From Antedon mediterranea (lineage: Eukaryota; Echinodermata; Crinoidea; Comatulida; Antedonidae): DNA of 64,000 bases. Shown here piece after piece: positions 13,201 through 28,200 of this stretch; the stretch's first letter is position 1, and every line of letters begins with the position of its first letter. Both the position numbers and the translations under genes were made by a program. The stretch spans positions 4,276,001-4,340,000 of the forward strand of contig NC_092679.1 in assembly GCF_964355755.1 (NCBI RefSeq). The letters are read 5' to 3'. Under the pieces are notes generated by a model. The model did no database searches and was not told where the DNA came from. It saw only the letters and a program-made list of their open reading frames with translations.

Positions 13201-16200
13201 CTTTTTTTTCTTCTTTTTAAAACATGTTGCTGTTCTGCTCAACCGATCAAACTTGTAAATTACTAAATGTTGAAACAGAGATAATTCATTTGCAAATAAG
13301 TTATTGCAAACGAAACTCACAATTTCTTTGTTATTTCTTAAACTTGATATACATTTGTACATTTTTTCTTCAGTATAAAAATGTTATCGTGTACAAGAGA
13401 TTAAACTTTAATATGTATATTAGTTATAACAGACACAATTAATTTGCGAAGTATTGCAAATATAACTTTTTGTTATTTCTTTGTTCAACTTGAGTATAAA
13501 ACATATCAATACCCTGTTTTAATAACAGATTAAACTTTATTCTAAATATTTTCAACAAATTAAACATTGAAAATACATATTTTCGGAATTTACAAGTTAA
13601 TCCATCTATGAATTCTCCTAATATATTTTTAAAACGATATTTTATAAATGTTTTATGCAAAGAAATAATTCTACTGTGGCCATCATCTATATATAAATTA
13701 TGGTTAATTCTGACATAGGCGAGCACAATGCAAAAACTTCGGTACAAATCTCCGCCTTGGATACCTACCTTATCTATCTCAGATGTACGGCGAAACGTAG
13801 ATTTGATAACATTAGTTTTCACATCGACGCTATTGTTCCATTTTTGTCTTTTACAACGACAAAATTTAGCGTTACCTATCAAAATTTGTGGATATCACAG
13901 GGTTATTTTCACACACTCGCGCTGTTGTTCAACTGGCTTCCGGTAAAATGGCCGTTGGTGGCGCCATTCAATATTAAATACAAAAATATTTTTGTGGTTC
14001 AACGTATTATGAACTACTGAAATTAATTTGTTTTAGATATTCAACTAATCAGTTATATTGATTAAAGGCATATACTTTACGTGAACTACAATTTGTTTAG
14101 TAACTTTTATTGAAGGCCTTACTTTTACGTGAACTATAATGTGATTTTAGTGATTCAACTGAATCGTGAACTACAATTTATTTGTTTTAGCCTAGATATT
14201 CAACTAATCAATTATAAAGGCCTTTACTTTACGTGAAATAAAATTTGTTTCAGTAATTGAACTAATTATTTATTCTATTTATTAATCTTTTAATAAAATT
14301 TAGGTGCAAAACATCACAAAATAACCCGGGCTTCAATTTCCAGAGGCGTTGGTCATGTTTTCGAGAACCATTCGGGTACACCCACTAGAGGGTGCGCGAG
14401 CGAACCCTCTAGTACTAACAATTATGTTTTATTGTCTATGGTGATAAAGTGAACATAGAATTTATGTTTATATCAAAGAGATATAGATTGGCTAGAGGGT
14501 GTACTCCGATGTTGTAGACCATTCATTTATGCTGATTCTAATCCCCTTGAGTCAGTCACAGCCTCTAGATAGTTATCTATGATTTATTTACACCTTCATG
14601 TCCACCCAACCATTTTTTATTAGCAATTAATGCAAATTATAGTCTTGCATAAATTCCACTATAATTCAACTGATGAAATTCAGAGGAAAAAAAATCATCT
14701 ATTTCGCATGGTTCGTGAAAAATATGTGTCAAAACAATAAAATATCTAAAAGCATACGTTGTTAGAGTTGCTGGGTGACAAGGATATTAATCATACTCTG
14801 TAGGCCGTAATTGATAAAAATAAAATTAGCCAGTATTGAGGTTTGATACTGCTATTAATAATTTCATTATAAACATAATATTTTCATTTTTCCTTTCTAT
14901 ATCTTCTTACAAAGACAGATTTTGTAAACTCTGGTAAAACATTTCTAGATTATCATGGACATCAATTCATATATATTGAAATGTATCTTGTGTATTGTCT
15001 ATTTTAAAATATCAAATGATTATTAATTATGATATATAATAAATGTGACAAATATGATATTTTTCCATCTTCGAAAATGGAGAGATGAGGATGGGGTCTA
15101 CAGGGACTAATTTTACCAGTGTAGCGTAGCAAAAAGCTATACAAAAACAACCTTATTGCTACAAATTTCTAAAATTGCTTAGCAAAAAATACAATACAAA
15201 ACTATGTTTCTTGACTCAAAAATCGGTTTGATTAGCAATAATGCTAAACAAAATTTTAAAATGAATTTTTTTCTACCACTGGTTCTGGCGCTGGTTATGC
15301 CAAAGAATTGTCATGTAACCCTTTTTGCTGTTAGTCTTTAGTCTGGAACCCCTCTGACTAGCTTGGCTGTTCACTTGGTATTATGTTCTTTTTATGCTAA
15401 TATCTTTCTTCGCCCATGAATATAAATGGGTAGCAGCATGTACTGGAAGTAACCAGAATTCTATTAAAGAGTAATATTGTCTATGGATTGAGCTGTGTAA
15501 TTACAATAGGGATCAAACCTAAACCGCTGATCACATAATAAAATAGTTATTAATGAGTTAATTGCTAGGATGGTCTATAGTAGGAATTAGTATTATTGTA
15601 TTATTCAATGTGCCGTTTTCTCTGTTAAATATTGACTTTAATGATTGCAGAAAGTGAATTTAAATATCTTTGATTGTAGAGTGAAATTGTAAGAGACATG
15701 AATGTCAAGCGTATTGATTTGTTAATTAGTATGACTATAAAAAAAAACTTAATCAATTCATGAAATGGAGTTATGTTACAAATCGAAAGTTCAATCAAAT
15801 ATCGTAAAGTAAAAGTTGATTGAATGACTTGCAAATTCAAATCTGAAAAGTCAGAAATGAGATTTATAAATATTTACATTTTTATACTTAATAGTCGATT
15901 CAGCCAATGCATGCAAGTGCATTAATACATCTTAATTATATAACGAACTACTAAGTAACTTATGTACATTTAATTTTAATCAGTAAAAAGAAGCAACACT
16001 TTATACTACTGTAATATAGTACATAATGTACCTCTCTGAAAACAATTCCCTCAAAATGGTAGGTTTCTACGTTTTAAAAGTTTCAATTTAGAAATCTAAA
16101 AGTCTTTTGAATCTTATGACAATTAGTTAACTGCACTAAATTATGTTGGCCGACACTCTTGTCTTCAGTTTGAGCTCTCTAATTGATCCAAAAGCTGATT

Positions 16201-19200
16201 AAACGGCATGATTTAAAGAGGTTCAGTCGTCTGGTCAATCTCTTCTTCTAACGTATTCTGCACTTGTTTTAAAAGTTTCGGATTACCGCTGCCATTAATA
16301 TGTCTTGAGGATGACGATTCCTTTCTGTTTGTGCAAGACAAATGAAGTATAGACACCCTGAAGTCCTTCCGTAAAGCAAAATATATTATTGGGTTGACAG
16401 CGGAATTAATATATAAAAGAATGACAGAGATGTAATGAAACAGCGACGATGAATCACCTTTAAATATGTACACGTTGAAATGATTAAAGACAAAATCTGT
16501 GTTTATTGGGAACACGCAGATAATATAAACAAGAGTAGTAATTATCAACATTTGAGTAACTTTCTTGCGCTTTTTCATCTGTATTTTTCCGAGGATATGA
16601 TGAGGATTACTGTTCAAGCGTCGTATTGCTAACACGTACAGAACGATTATAATCGGTATTTCTAAGAGTACAATAAACTCATCCACAATTCGTAGGAACG
16701 CAAACGGATGCCCTTCGTAACGATCTGTGCAATAGACTGTTTGGTTCGGTACTTGAAATGCGTCTGTATCGAGGTTCCATTTAAAGCGTCCAACTTTTGT
16801 TGTTTCCGTGACAAAGTTATACAGAAATACCGGTATGCAAATCACAACCCAACTCGCAATGCAAATACGTAGAACGTTCGTTTTAGTGTTGATTGATTTG
16901 AACTTGATTGGATGGCAAATTGCGAGGTAACGTTCGACCGCAATTAATAAAATCGTGACACAAGATACAGTTGCACTTAAATCAATTATAAATTGAAACG
17001 TAATGCAAACCGCTTTGCCTGCTTCACCCAGATTCAGATAATTGTTCGCCATGACTGGACTGTTAGTTATTAAAACCCATCGTCTCGTCATCGAAAAAAA
17101 CAAAAAGAGAAAATCGGCAATTGCGAGACTCGTTAGGTAATAATTGACAGGAGAATGGAGTGATTTAATGTTAAGTATCATCACGATGACAATCAGATTA
17201 CCGCTTACGCCAATAAAGAAGAGAATCGGCATTATATACTTTATGAGAATTTTATCTGCCTCAGAGTAGATGAATAAATCAATATTGTCTTCGTTGACGT
17301 AATAGTAACTGTAGCTGGAATAGTCCAATGAGCCCATCTAATAAAGCATAATCAAGGAAAATAAATAAATTAATTTTGGCTCTGTTTTAAAAATATTGAC
17401 TTAAAGATGTATTGTCCCCCTGAAAAAATAATTCTTAAACAAATTTTTATTGAATATTCCATTTTGATGTAACATAATAGTAATATCCACTTTGACTAAA
17501 AATTGGATCGAAAAAAAAAATGTATTTACATTAAAGGCTAAGTTTGCTAATTTTCCAGCATCCCACTTAACTAATCATAATTTATTTTACTTTGTTAATA
17601 TCTGAAGAATTGATTTGTTTTTCATTTAAATTATTTTAAGTAGTAATTTTAAAAAGTAACAGAAGAAATTATTATTATTAACCAAATCTAATATGGTTAT
17701 TATAATATGCTTTTTCTGAAGCTTATGCAATTGTTTAAAGATATACGATTATGTCTTGGCCGTTGTTCAAGTTAATTTACCATAATTGTTCCAACTCACG
17801 TAGAAGATTGTAACTAATAATGTGCAAAATTAGATTTGGTTCAAAGTTGATGTCAATCGTCAAGACAAGATTAAAGAATTTCATATTTCATTATAATATT
17901 ATAAAAAAAGTTATTTTCATATTTAGTAGATTAATACTTTCATAATTACAAAAGTCAGAGGCTTTTTGTAAGATTGAAATAATATTAATGTTTATGTAAA
18001 CATACATTTTGTATTCTAAAATAAAAAATAGAAAATAAAAGATTAAATAAATAAACAAAAACAAATAAATAAAAATAAATAAATAAAAATAAATATATAA
18101 AACAGTACTATCATTTACCCAGTGCAAATAGGAAGACTTTAATTTAGTAATTTTTAGTTTATAAAAATATTATAAATCAAATTTAATATAATATAAAGGT
18201 TAAAAACTGTAAATATATAATATTTAATATATAATAATTAGATTGAAGTTATAGTATTGGTTTTTTTATATATATTTAAACTGAAATATAAAGTGTATTG
18301 TTCACTGTGTAAAATATATATTTTGTGTTGTCTGTCAATATTGTCAATATATACTCAAATGAAGTTTTGCACAGTATAGGAAGATGATGAGATATGTATA
18401 TAAGTTAAATAAATGCACTTGAGAATAGGATTAATATGTGATATATACCTTCATTACAATTTGGTTTTTTTTGCTCATCAACATCAACAGTTATCTAAGG
18501 CTCTAATGTTGGTTTTTTATTTTGTAAAATCTAGGCTTTGTAATTCTTACAATGTAGTATCTAATCAAATTGAGGATAAACATGCTATCTACACTATCAA
18601 ACTTTAAAAAAATGTGATGTGCCCATATAAAGGCATGAGGATGTCATATCACTACCATATTTGGGGATGCCACTACCATATTTGGGCACATCACACTTTT
18701 TTTTCAAACTAGTTTGATAGTGTAGACAGAGCTTTAGATTTACAAATGCCTGAAGAATTTAAACACTTCCAGATGGAAGTTAAAAAGTTTATTGTTAAAG
18801 ATGTATTGTCCCCCAAAAACATGAAAAATTTAAATTAATGAAATTAAACTTTATTATTATATTTTGTAGTTTTAATCAAGTTAATCAATTCTGTAGAAAA
18901 AAAACGGGAACAAATAATGTTTTTACTAATAAAATCCATTGGCAGCTAATTTGACTATTTTTAAAAAAAAATTACAGTTTTACGGGTAAATAATGTTTTT
19001 TTTTTCGATGTAATTTTTGGTCAAAGTGATGGTTTAGTAGACATATGCTGATGACCGTTAACGTGTACATATAATGTTACATGCAATACAGATTTCTTCA
19101 AGTACATATTCAGTTAACTCTTTTAACTTAATGAGTCGTTGAATCTCACGTTACGGCATTAAAATTTAATAACAAGGACACATCATCATCATCATATTTC

Positions 19201-22200
19201 ATTATAATATTATAAAAAAAGTTATTTTCATATTTAGTAGATTAATACTTTCATAATTACAAAAGTCAGAGGCTTTTTGTAAGATTGAAATAATATTAAT
19301 GTTTATGTAAACATACATTTTGTATTCTAAAATAAAAAATAGAAAATAAAAGATTAAATAAATAAACAAAAACAAATAAATAAAAATAAATAAATAAAAA
19401 TAAATATATAAAACAGTACTTTCATTTACCCAGTGCAAATAGGAAGACTTTAATTTAGTAATTTTTAGTTTATAAAAATATTATAAATCAAATTTAATAT
19501 AATATAAAGGTTAAAAACTGTAAATATATAATATTTAATATATAATAATTAGATTGAAGTTATAGTATTGGTTTTTTTATATATATTTAAACTGAAATAT
19601 AAAGTGTATTGTTCACTGTGTAAAATATATATTTTGTGTTGTCTGTCAATATTGTCTCAATATTTTCTGTTATTTCTATATATAAATGTATTTGTATCAG
19701 AATTACTCTCAAATCCCTTTATAAGTTGACTGTCTGCCCATCAGCTCTCCGCAGATGCGTGTATTACAGACTGAAGCCGTAAACAAACATATTTTTGAAT
19801 CAACTTATTGTATCATTTATCATTCTTTCTCTTATCATATTCACCTTGTAGATTTCCATCAGGTGGGTCAGAATTAGTGAGAGCTGTTTGTATATTATAT
19901 AATGTATGACTTTCCTCTCTTGATTATCAAAGACAAGGGGAATTTTTTTAAAGAGATACAAACTAATATATTTTAATAAACTATATTAATTTTAAGATTG
20001 TATATATTATTTATATACATGTGTGACTATATACTCAAATGAAGTTTTGCACAGTATAGGAAGATGATGAGATATGTATATAAGTTAAATAAATGCACTT
20101 GAGAATAGGATTAATATGTGATATATACCTTCATTACAATTTGGTTTTTTTTGCTCATCAACATCAACAGTTATCTAAGGCTCTAATGTTGGTTTTTTAT
20201 TTTGTAAAATCTAGGCTTTGTAATTCTTACAATGTAGTATCGAATCAAATTGAGGATAAACATGCTATCTACACTATCAAACTTTAAAAAAATGTGATGT
20301 GCCCATATAAAGGCATGAGGATGTCATATCACTACCATATTTGGGCACATCACACTTTTTTTTCAAACTAGTTTGATAGTGTAGACAGAGCTTTAGATTT
20401 ACAAATGCCTGAAGAATTTAAACACTTCCAGATGGAAGTTAAAAAGTTTATTGTTAAAGATGTATTGTCCCCCAAAAACATGAAAAATTTAAATTAATGA
20501 AATTAAACTTTATTATTATATTTTTTAGTTTTAATCAAGTTAATCAATTCTGTAGAAAAAAAACGGGAACAAATAATGTTTTTACTTATAAAATCCATTG
20601 GCAGCTAATTTGACTATTTTAAAAAAAAAATTACAGTTTTACGGGTAAATAATGTTTTTTTTTTCGATGTAATTTTTGGTCAAAGTGGATAATTATTATG
20701 TGACATTAAAATGGCATATTCCAAAAACAAATTGTCAATTATTTTTTTCAGGGGACAATACATCTTTAAACAAAATATATTTAATTTATTTTTATATATT
20801 AGCACTAGGATACATATGACATAAATTATTTTCATCTGCACCATGGCAACCATCAGAATAGCCAGTGTATTAATTAGATTAAACACAAGTCAATTAAAAA
20901 ATTTCTTCGATAACCTAGCAAGTTAAAGATTTTTTTCTCACTTATTGTGGCATTAACCACTATTTATTCACTTCATCTTCAACACATTAATACAATTATT
21001 GAATACTTCTGTGAATAATAACTATAACTATGTTATGTTATTGTTATTTTATTTATTTTATTTATTTATTTTTTTTAATATATGTTTACATTATGTGATT
21101 TTATTAATGTTCTTAATGAATCTGAACATTAATATTTTATTAGATAGGGATAATTCCCTGATATAAATAATCCTTCTACAATCCTAATACAATTATTATT
21201 TTCAATACAACTGATAATGATTTTACTAACCTTTAATATTATCGTGATCCACTTGGTTTCTGGCAAAGCTGCTTCTATTTCAAATCTACAAACAAACTCT
21301 GAGCTTCGTCTCAATGCTTAGTTACTCGTTAGTGTAGATGAACATGTGATCTGAAATCCTACCAATCAAGTTTGAGTATGATTGCACTCAATCACTTATC
21401 CTCCGTTCCTTCTCATTGGTTCGTAATAAAACTCTTTTCTTTGTGATTTTCTGATTTATGTATTGATATCTGAAAGTGGCTTGAATATTGAATGGATATT
21501 AAATTGTAAATAGTGAATAGGATTTACGAAGATAGTATTGATTATTTTGTAATTTGATTATAAAGTATCAAGGTGTGACGTCACAACGATAGAGGGCGCT
21601 GCATGGTTGCTAGACAACAAAAAAATGCGTTCAGCGCTACTCTGTTGATAAACAGTAAAGATCTGTATTTCTTTCAAATTATGTATCTTAGCTTAATTTT
21701 TTTTAACTTAAACTGTAGTTGAAGAATAAATAGATTATTAAAAACAAATATTTAGTGATCTTTTGAAATTTCAGTTTGTTTTTATTGAAAATTATTAAGT
21801 TTTAAAATAACTACTTCAATAAGCCTATTCCAAACTATTGGTGATCTTGGAGTCACTCAGGCAGGCTGAACGCTTTTTTGGTTGCGCCAAAAAGGTTAGC
21901 AGGAATACTCAAAAATGTATTGCCAGATCTTTATCAAATTGAGACCACAGAAAGGTGGTTAAGGACCATTCCATTAAATTCTGTAGGCAATCCAGACCAC
22001 AATCCCATTTCTGGACCACTTTTTCAGACCATTTCTTCTCTAAAACTAAGAGGCTATTACTATTCCCAGTTGTTTTGAATGCAGTAGTGTAACTCACAGG
22101 GCAAAGGCCCCTGGTTTAGCACTCCTAAAGGGCCCTCCAATGTATAGTAGTTGCATTTGTTTGCTCGTGCTCTGGGGCCTATTGAGTTCTATGGCCCCTG

Positions 22201-25200
22201 GGTTTGGCCAGTGACCGCTCATAGCCGTTACGCCACTCTTTGAGTGATGGTTTAGTAGACATATGCTGATGACCGTTAACGTGTAGATATAATGTTACAT
22301 GCAATACAGATTTCTTCAAGTACATATTCAGTTAACTCTTTTAACTTAATGAGTCGTCGAATCTCACATTACGGCATTAAAATTTAATAACAAGGACACA
22401 TCATCAAGGACTTGTTTTGTTACTGTTAAGCTTTAAAGTTAATTAACAGATTTGTTTTTTGTTTATGTCGTATTCAGTAGTTATTACAGCATCCAGATTG
22501 ATGGATTAATGCAGAAGTAAATTGACCATGTCAAATTACCGAAGAAAGAAATTAAATTATTCTGCTAAAACAAACAAAAAATTCCAGACGAGGTTAAAAG
22601 TATTGTAGACAAAAATGAATCAAATATATGTGTACCTTTAATATTTAAATTTTTACAAAGAAGCATATTAAAAATTGTTTCAGAATGTTTGCATATTTCA
22701 AGTTTAGAACATAAATTAAATACACCCAGTGGCTTAATTTATACGAATATTCATAACTTAACTTTAATATGTATGAATATTCATAACTAGCCAGTGACTT
22801 AAATATGAATATTCATAACTCAACAAGTGGCTTAGATACATATTCATAACTCTAAATATTTATAACCCAAGAAGTATATTTGAATATTCATAACTTGGCC
22901 AGTGACTTATTATGAATATTATGAATATTCATAATTCAGCCATTGATTTTATTTATATATTCATAATGTAGCCAATGACTTAATATGAATATTCAAGATT
23001 CAGCCAGTGACTTTATATAAATATGTATAACTTAGCTGGTGACTGAATATAAATAAATATCTATAACTAAACTAGTGACTTAATATTAATATTCATATCT
23101 CTTTTCCATAAAATCAATTTGTTTGCATATTATTTTAAAAACATATGCAATATCTTATCTTCGTTCACTTATATTACATATATACTGTAATACCATTTTA
23201 CCAGAATTTGAATATAATTTTCTCATCATTTAACAATATAATTTTAGGAGAGAAAAAGAAAATGTAATTGCTTAAATGTTCAGTCACACTTACAGTTTTG
23301 TAAGGTTATGACATATCTTTCTTCTGTATGTATGTCTCTTAATGTCTCTTAACTATGTATAGAGAATTGTTTTAAAAAGGAGCGGGTATATTTAACTATT
23401 GTTTAAAATAATAATGGAAAAATATATATTATTATATTGTGAAATAACTGTGAACTATGATATCTGAAAGCATTTTTGAAGTTCAATGCACAGATATTTT
23501 TTTATTATTCATTTTGTTGTTCAATATAACACTTTAAAATATAAAGCCATAACAAATATATATTGATATACATATATATTATATTCTAAATCATCCCTGA
23601 TGTTAAATATCTTTATTGGGTGTACCAAACAACTTTGTGTATTTTAGGAGACTTTCCTATAATTCTCAAATATAGCAATTTGTGCGCATATATGACAGAT
23701 GAAATTTTTTTATGGATCCTACTGTAATCAAATTATTATTTTGTTAACACCTAATTCTATGGAGAGAAATTTCCATAACACCTATCCAAATGTATATGAA
23801 TTCCCACTAGGTAGGATATAATTCAGGGAATAGATTATTGATAATTATCAGTAATAAGAAATAACGGACATGAGAGATTGATATTTGAACACCATTTATA
23901 TCCTGATAGATTTTCCAATTATTAAATATGTATCTTGAAGTATAAGTCCTATTAATAATGTATATACTATTATCAAATTTACATGACTTTATTGTCCAAT
24001 ATTATTTTTAGTTGCGTCTAAATGCGACTCTACAGCTCACTATGTCGGTCGGTCGGTAAACACTAACTCAAACTTGAGCACGTGACTGCAGCCATGTATG
24101 GCCTTGTTCTTATTAATACTTTTGATTATATGTTCCAGATCCACTTTTACAAGCATCAAATGTTAAAGGTTTCAGGAAATCTACCTACTGGTATATTACA
24201 GTATACTTAACTATATTAGTTAGTTAGATCTCAATGATTCAAAATCATGTTGATTTTATGTCAAAATTCATTCCTTTTTTTTTTAAATATCATACAGTTT
24301 ACTACAGTAACGCAAGGACTTAAACGCAACGCAAACGTTTTAACCAATGACAAGTGAAGTTATAGACAGTTAGCAATCACAAGCGAATAAGCCATCGCTT
24401 GTGATTGGTTAATTCACTTGCGTTGCGTTACGTCCTTGCGTTGCATCGCTAGTGGGAACCACGCTTAAACCCCTATTTAGGAAACACGTACCTTACTGAT
24501 AAAAACAAAAAGTGATCTTGATATTACTGTATGTACAGTAGCTTGTTATGTCTTTTTTTGCCCATCGTTCATTTCACAAAAAAGTGTCCTCTAATTTGGA
24601 TGCCCCCTTAATAGGTTGGTCCCAAAGAAGGATCATGTATGTTATTGTGTCACTATTTATTCAACATTTCCATTGCGTCTCTCTATGGAACCCATCTCGA
24701 TACTTGACTGTGTCCGTTTTGATCGACTGTCAGTTGTAATTGTCAAGTTTTCTCTTAATTCTGGCTTCTTACAACAAAGGACTTGTTTCATGGCTCTACG
24801 AAAATCTTTTCGAACCAGCATATAAATAACGGGATTAATCGCAGAGTTAACGTACAGAAGCAGAGCTGTAACGTAATGAAATGTATGCGACACATTTATA
24901 TCAAATAAGGTTAAAAAGAGGCTGAAATTAAGCGGAATAACACAAATGATGTACACTGCTGTCGTAGCTATCAGCATGTTGATCACACGTTGTCGTTTTG
25001 CTAACTGATGTTTTCCAAGAGTCTTCAACGCGTTTCGTTTCAGCTGCTTGATCGCAAAAATGTATAAAACAATAATAATTGGAACTTCCAAAATCGCTAG
25101 AATTTCATCCATAATATGTAGGTATCTAAAGCCGTTTGTGTAACGCGTCGTGCAAAGTTTAGAAACTCTCGGATACGCTGTGGCGTCGTAACTTGTTTCC

Positions 25201-28200
25201 CATATGAGGTCGTATTCTTGTATCGTCTGATTCGTGTAGTAGGCAAGCGTAGGCACGAGATAAATTATCCAAACTGCGACAGATACGTAAATTGCTGTTT
25301 TGTTCGTGCTGATAATTCTGAAACGAATAGGATGGCATATTGCCAAGTAACGATCAAGCGCGACAAACAGAATCATAGCGCATGATACTGCTCCGCTCCA
25401 GTTCAGAATACTTTCAAAAATTATGCAAAAATATATCGCTTGATCGCCAAGACCACCGACATCTTCTATAAGAACAGGGCTCGTTGAGTAAACAATCCAA
25501 CGTCGTATCATAGATGATAGTAAATACGTTGTATCGGCAAGTGCTAGACTTATCAGATACATGTTTGTTGGCGTATGAAATATTCTGCAGCGTATGATCA
25601 TCAGGATCACTAGCAAGTTACCGCAGATACCGACCGTGAAAGTTATTGGCATTATCCCTTTTAGCAGGATTAGTGACGCCATGTTGTAAACTCTTTCGTT
25701 GTAGTTTGAGTCGTTGATGGTGTATGCATTGTCTGAATAGGGTTCTACATCACTTGAGAATGAAAACGACCCGTGATAGTCGCTGTTTAGGTCCATCTGC
25801 AAAAAAAAAAAGAACCAAAATTTACCAAATTTGTTGTGGTGTACTGTCACTGTTCAGACACTACATAGTTATCTATTCGTGGCGTACAACTTCATAGGTC
25901 TGAAACAGAAAAAGATTAGTGGAAGCCTCCTCTTACGACCCTGATCTTTCGTTCATTACAACAGCTCAAGGTACAAGATGTACACAACAACTCACCAAAA
26001 ACATATCCATAAAACAAAGCTTATTTTTATATCAATAAAAATTCATTGTAGCGCCATATAAGTTATTCATATGTAATTTTTGGTGGTTAGTTTTTGATTA
26101 CAATCTTGCTGGCGTCTTGTAAATCTTACTGGCTTCATAGTCAGATTATTGACAGGTTTGGATATATTTATTCTTGGTAAGGTGATTATTATAAAAAAGA
26201 AATGGTATTAAACAATTTTTTTAGTACTATATAATGAACGTTCAATAGTGCGTACTATTGCACGCCAAGGGATCTCCTAATCAAATGACAAATATATTTA
26301 GGTTTTAAATATAATATTTTATTACATTTTTGCTTAAAAAGTTTGCGTTTCATTAAAGTAAGTATTAAATGAAACTTGCATCAGAATATAAATTAGATTA
26401 TTCTGGTTGGCTGAATGACGTACACTATAATAAAAAGTCAATATGGTTGGCAAAAAAAAATCACATTTTTAACTTACAGTAGGCCTATTTATTTCCTAAT
26501 TTGAAGCGCATTGTGTGCTATAGCATATAATGCACAAACTATTCCACAATACATATTTCATGTTTGATAATAGTTGTTTAATCATGCTTAATACTATAAA
26601 TCAAAAATTGGTTTGTAATTTAGTCTTAAAGGTGTATTGTTCCTTGCAATAACAAAAGTTAATTGAATTTTTGTTTTTAATTAGCTTGCAAATTATCCCA
26701 AATAAATATGTTATTGACTGTTGGTCATTCTATGTACTTTATCCAGGCTCTTATATTTAATAAGGGTTAAAACCATGGAGGTATTTTTATACCTCCATGG
26801 TTAAAACTTTTAAATAAACAAGCTTCATTCACCATTTAAGATAAATTTGTTTACTTACCATGAAATTGTTTAAATCCATTCAAATGAAAAGTCTTTTAAA
26901 CAATCACATCTGATTTTGCAAACTGCAGTGGTTTTATCAAAGGCACCCTAATTTATAGGTACTTTTGTACAAGATAGTCAGGAAGCTGTTTCCATTGGAT
27001 TAACGTATCACAAGTTGCTATTCAATAGACAGTTGAACACTGTATGATTCATGCCAGGCCCCTACACTTCTTTTTCTACTGGCCTGCCTGCCTGCACATT
27101 TCGCAAATAGTTATCTTATTGATGATTGATGTCATTATTAGACCTGCTAGAACTATATTTTATTTCAGTGGTTTGATTTCTATGATAAGAAAAACATTTT
27201 TTCTTAAAGATGTATTGTCCCCCTGAAAAAATAATTCTTACAAATTTTTTTGTTAAATATTCCATTTTAGTGTAACATAATAGTTATCCACTTTGACCAA
27301 AAATTGGATCGAAGAAAAAAATGTATTTACTTGAAAAAAATGTAATTTGGAGCAAAAAAATTGTCAAATTGGCTGCCAGCCAATGGATTTTTGGTTGAAA
27401 TTAACCATTTATTTTGTCATTTTATAAGTGAAAACATGATTTTGTTCATTTTTTTTTCTATGGAAGTGATTAACTTTATTAAAACTACAAAATAACATAT
27501 TCAAAATCTGATTAAATTAATCTTCATTTTTCATGTTTTTGGTGGACAATACATCTTTAAACCATTATACACAAAGCATTTTTAAACATCTTTCTTTAAC
27601 TTTTGTATTGTTTTAGTTACGTTCTTAATTTTTTTACTTTTAATTGTTTGTTGGTTTTTTTTGTATAGTTTTGTATACTACAGTAAAACGGCCTTGTTAA
27701 AAACACTATATTAAGTGATCAAGTTTTCTGTTTTCAAATAAAGTTATTATTATTATTATAATGCTTTTATACAGTAATTTAACAAAACATTTTTTACAGC
27801 ATTTTTCTTCATTTCATAGATTTCATTCAAGTCAGTCACAAAACAGAAACAATTACCATATAAAGTACAATACCATTTTGATTACATTTTTTGTTTATAC
27901 AATTTTAATTTTGATGTATTTTATATTAGGGATGTTTTTGAATAAATTGAATGTACTTAAAAAACCAGTACACAAGTATAACAAGTACACAAGTATAACA
28001 ACTATAACAAAGTACTGCACTTTTGAAAAGCATGTGATTGTGTACTTAAATGTAATAATAATTTTATTTTGATAATTTATTATATAAACAATAAATGTTT
28101 GTCTCGCTTGCATGACAAATAATGTTAAATAACTACATTAAGATTTCTGTTTCTGTTTTTTTTCCACACATGATAAGAAGTATAGTGGCAAAGAATATAC

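Larger units (their letters stand above)
17881..22406. repeat. Tandem duplication, 3.2 kb unit with one internally deleted copy
   Basis: Copy 1 (17881-19191) and copy 2 (19192-22406) start and end with the same sequence and are nearly identical where both exist. Copy 1 lacks the parts equivalent to about 19658-20030 and 20689-22243 of copy 2. Both copies carry the same decayed short frames and MITEs, which shows duplication of non-coding DNA. Confidence 0.85.

Noticed and set aside
13439-13882. 147-residue minus-strand frame
   Set aside because: No recognisable motif, and composition is close to AT-rich random sequence. A donor-like site at 13768 lies inside it. Not called as a gene.
18413-20287. 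Identical 64- and 78-residue frames repeated in both halves of 17881-20770
   Set aside because: Their identity reflects the tandem duplication of non-coding DNA; they contain MITE sequence and no protein features.
21129-21314. Minus-strand exon-like frame ending AAG|GTTAGT
   Set aside because: It looks slightly exon-like but has no ATG, no convincing acceptor and no known motif. It could be a 5' UTR exon of the GPCR at 16213, but there is no support.
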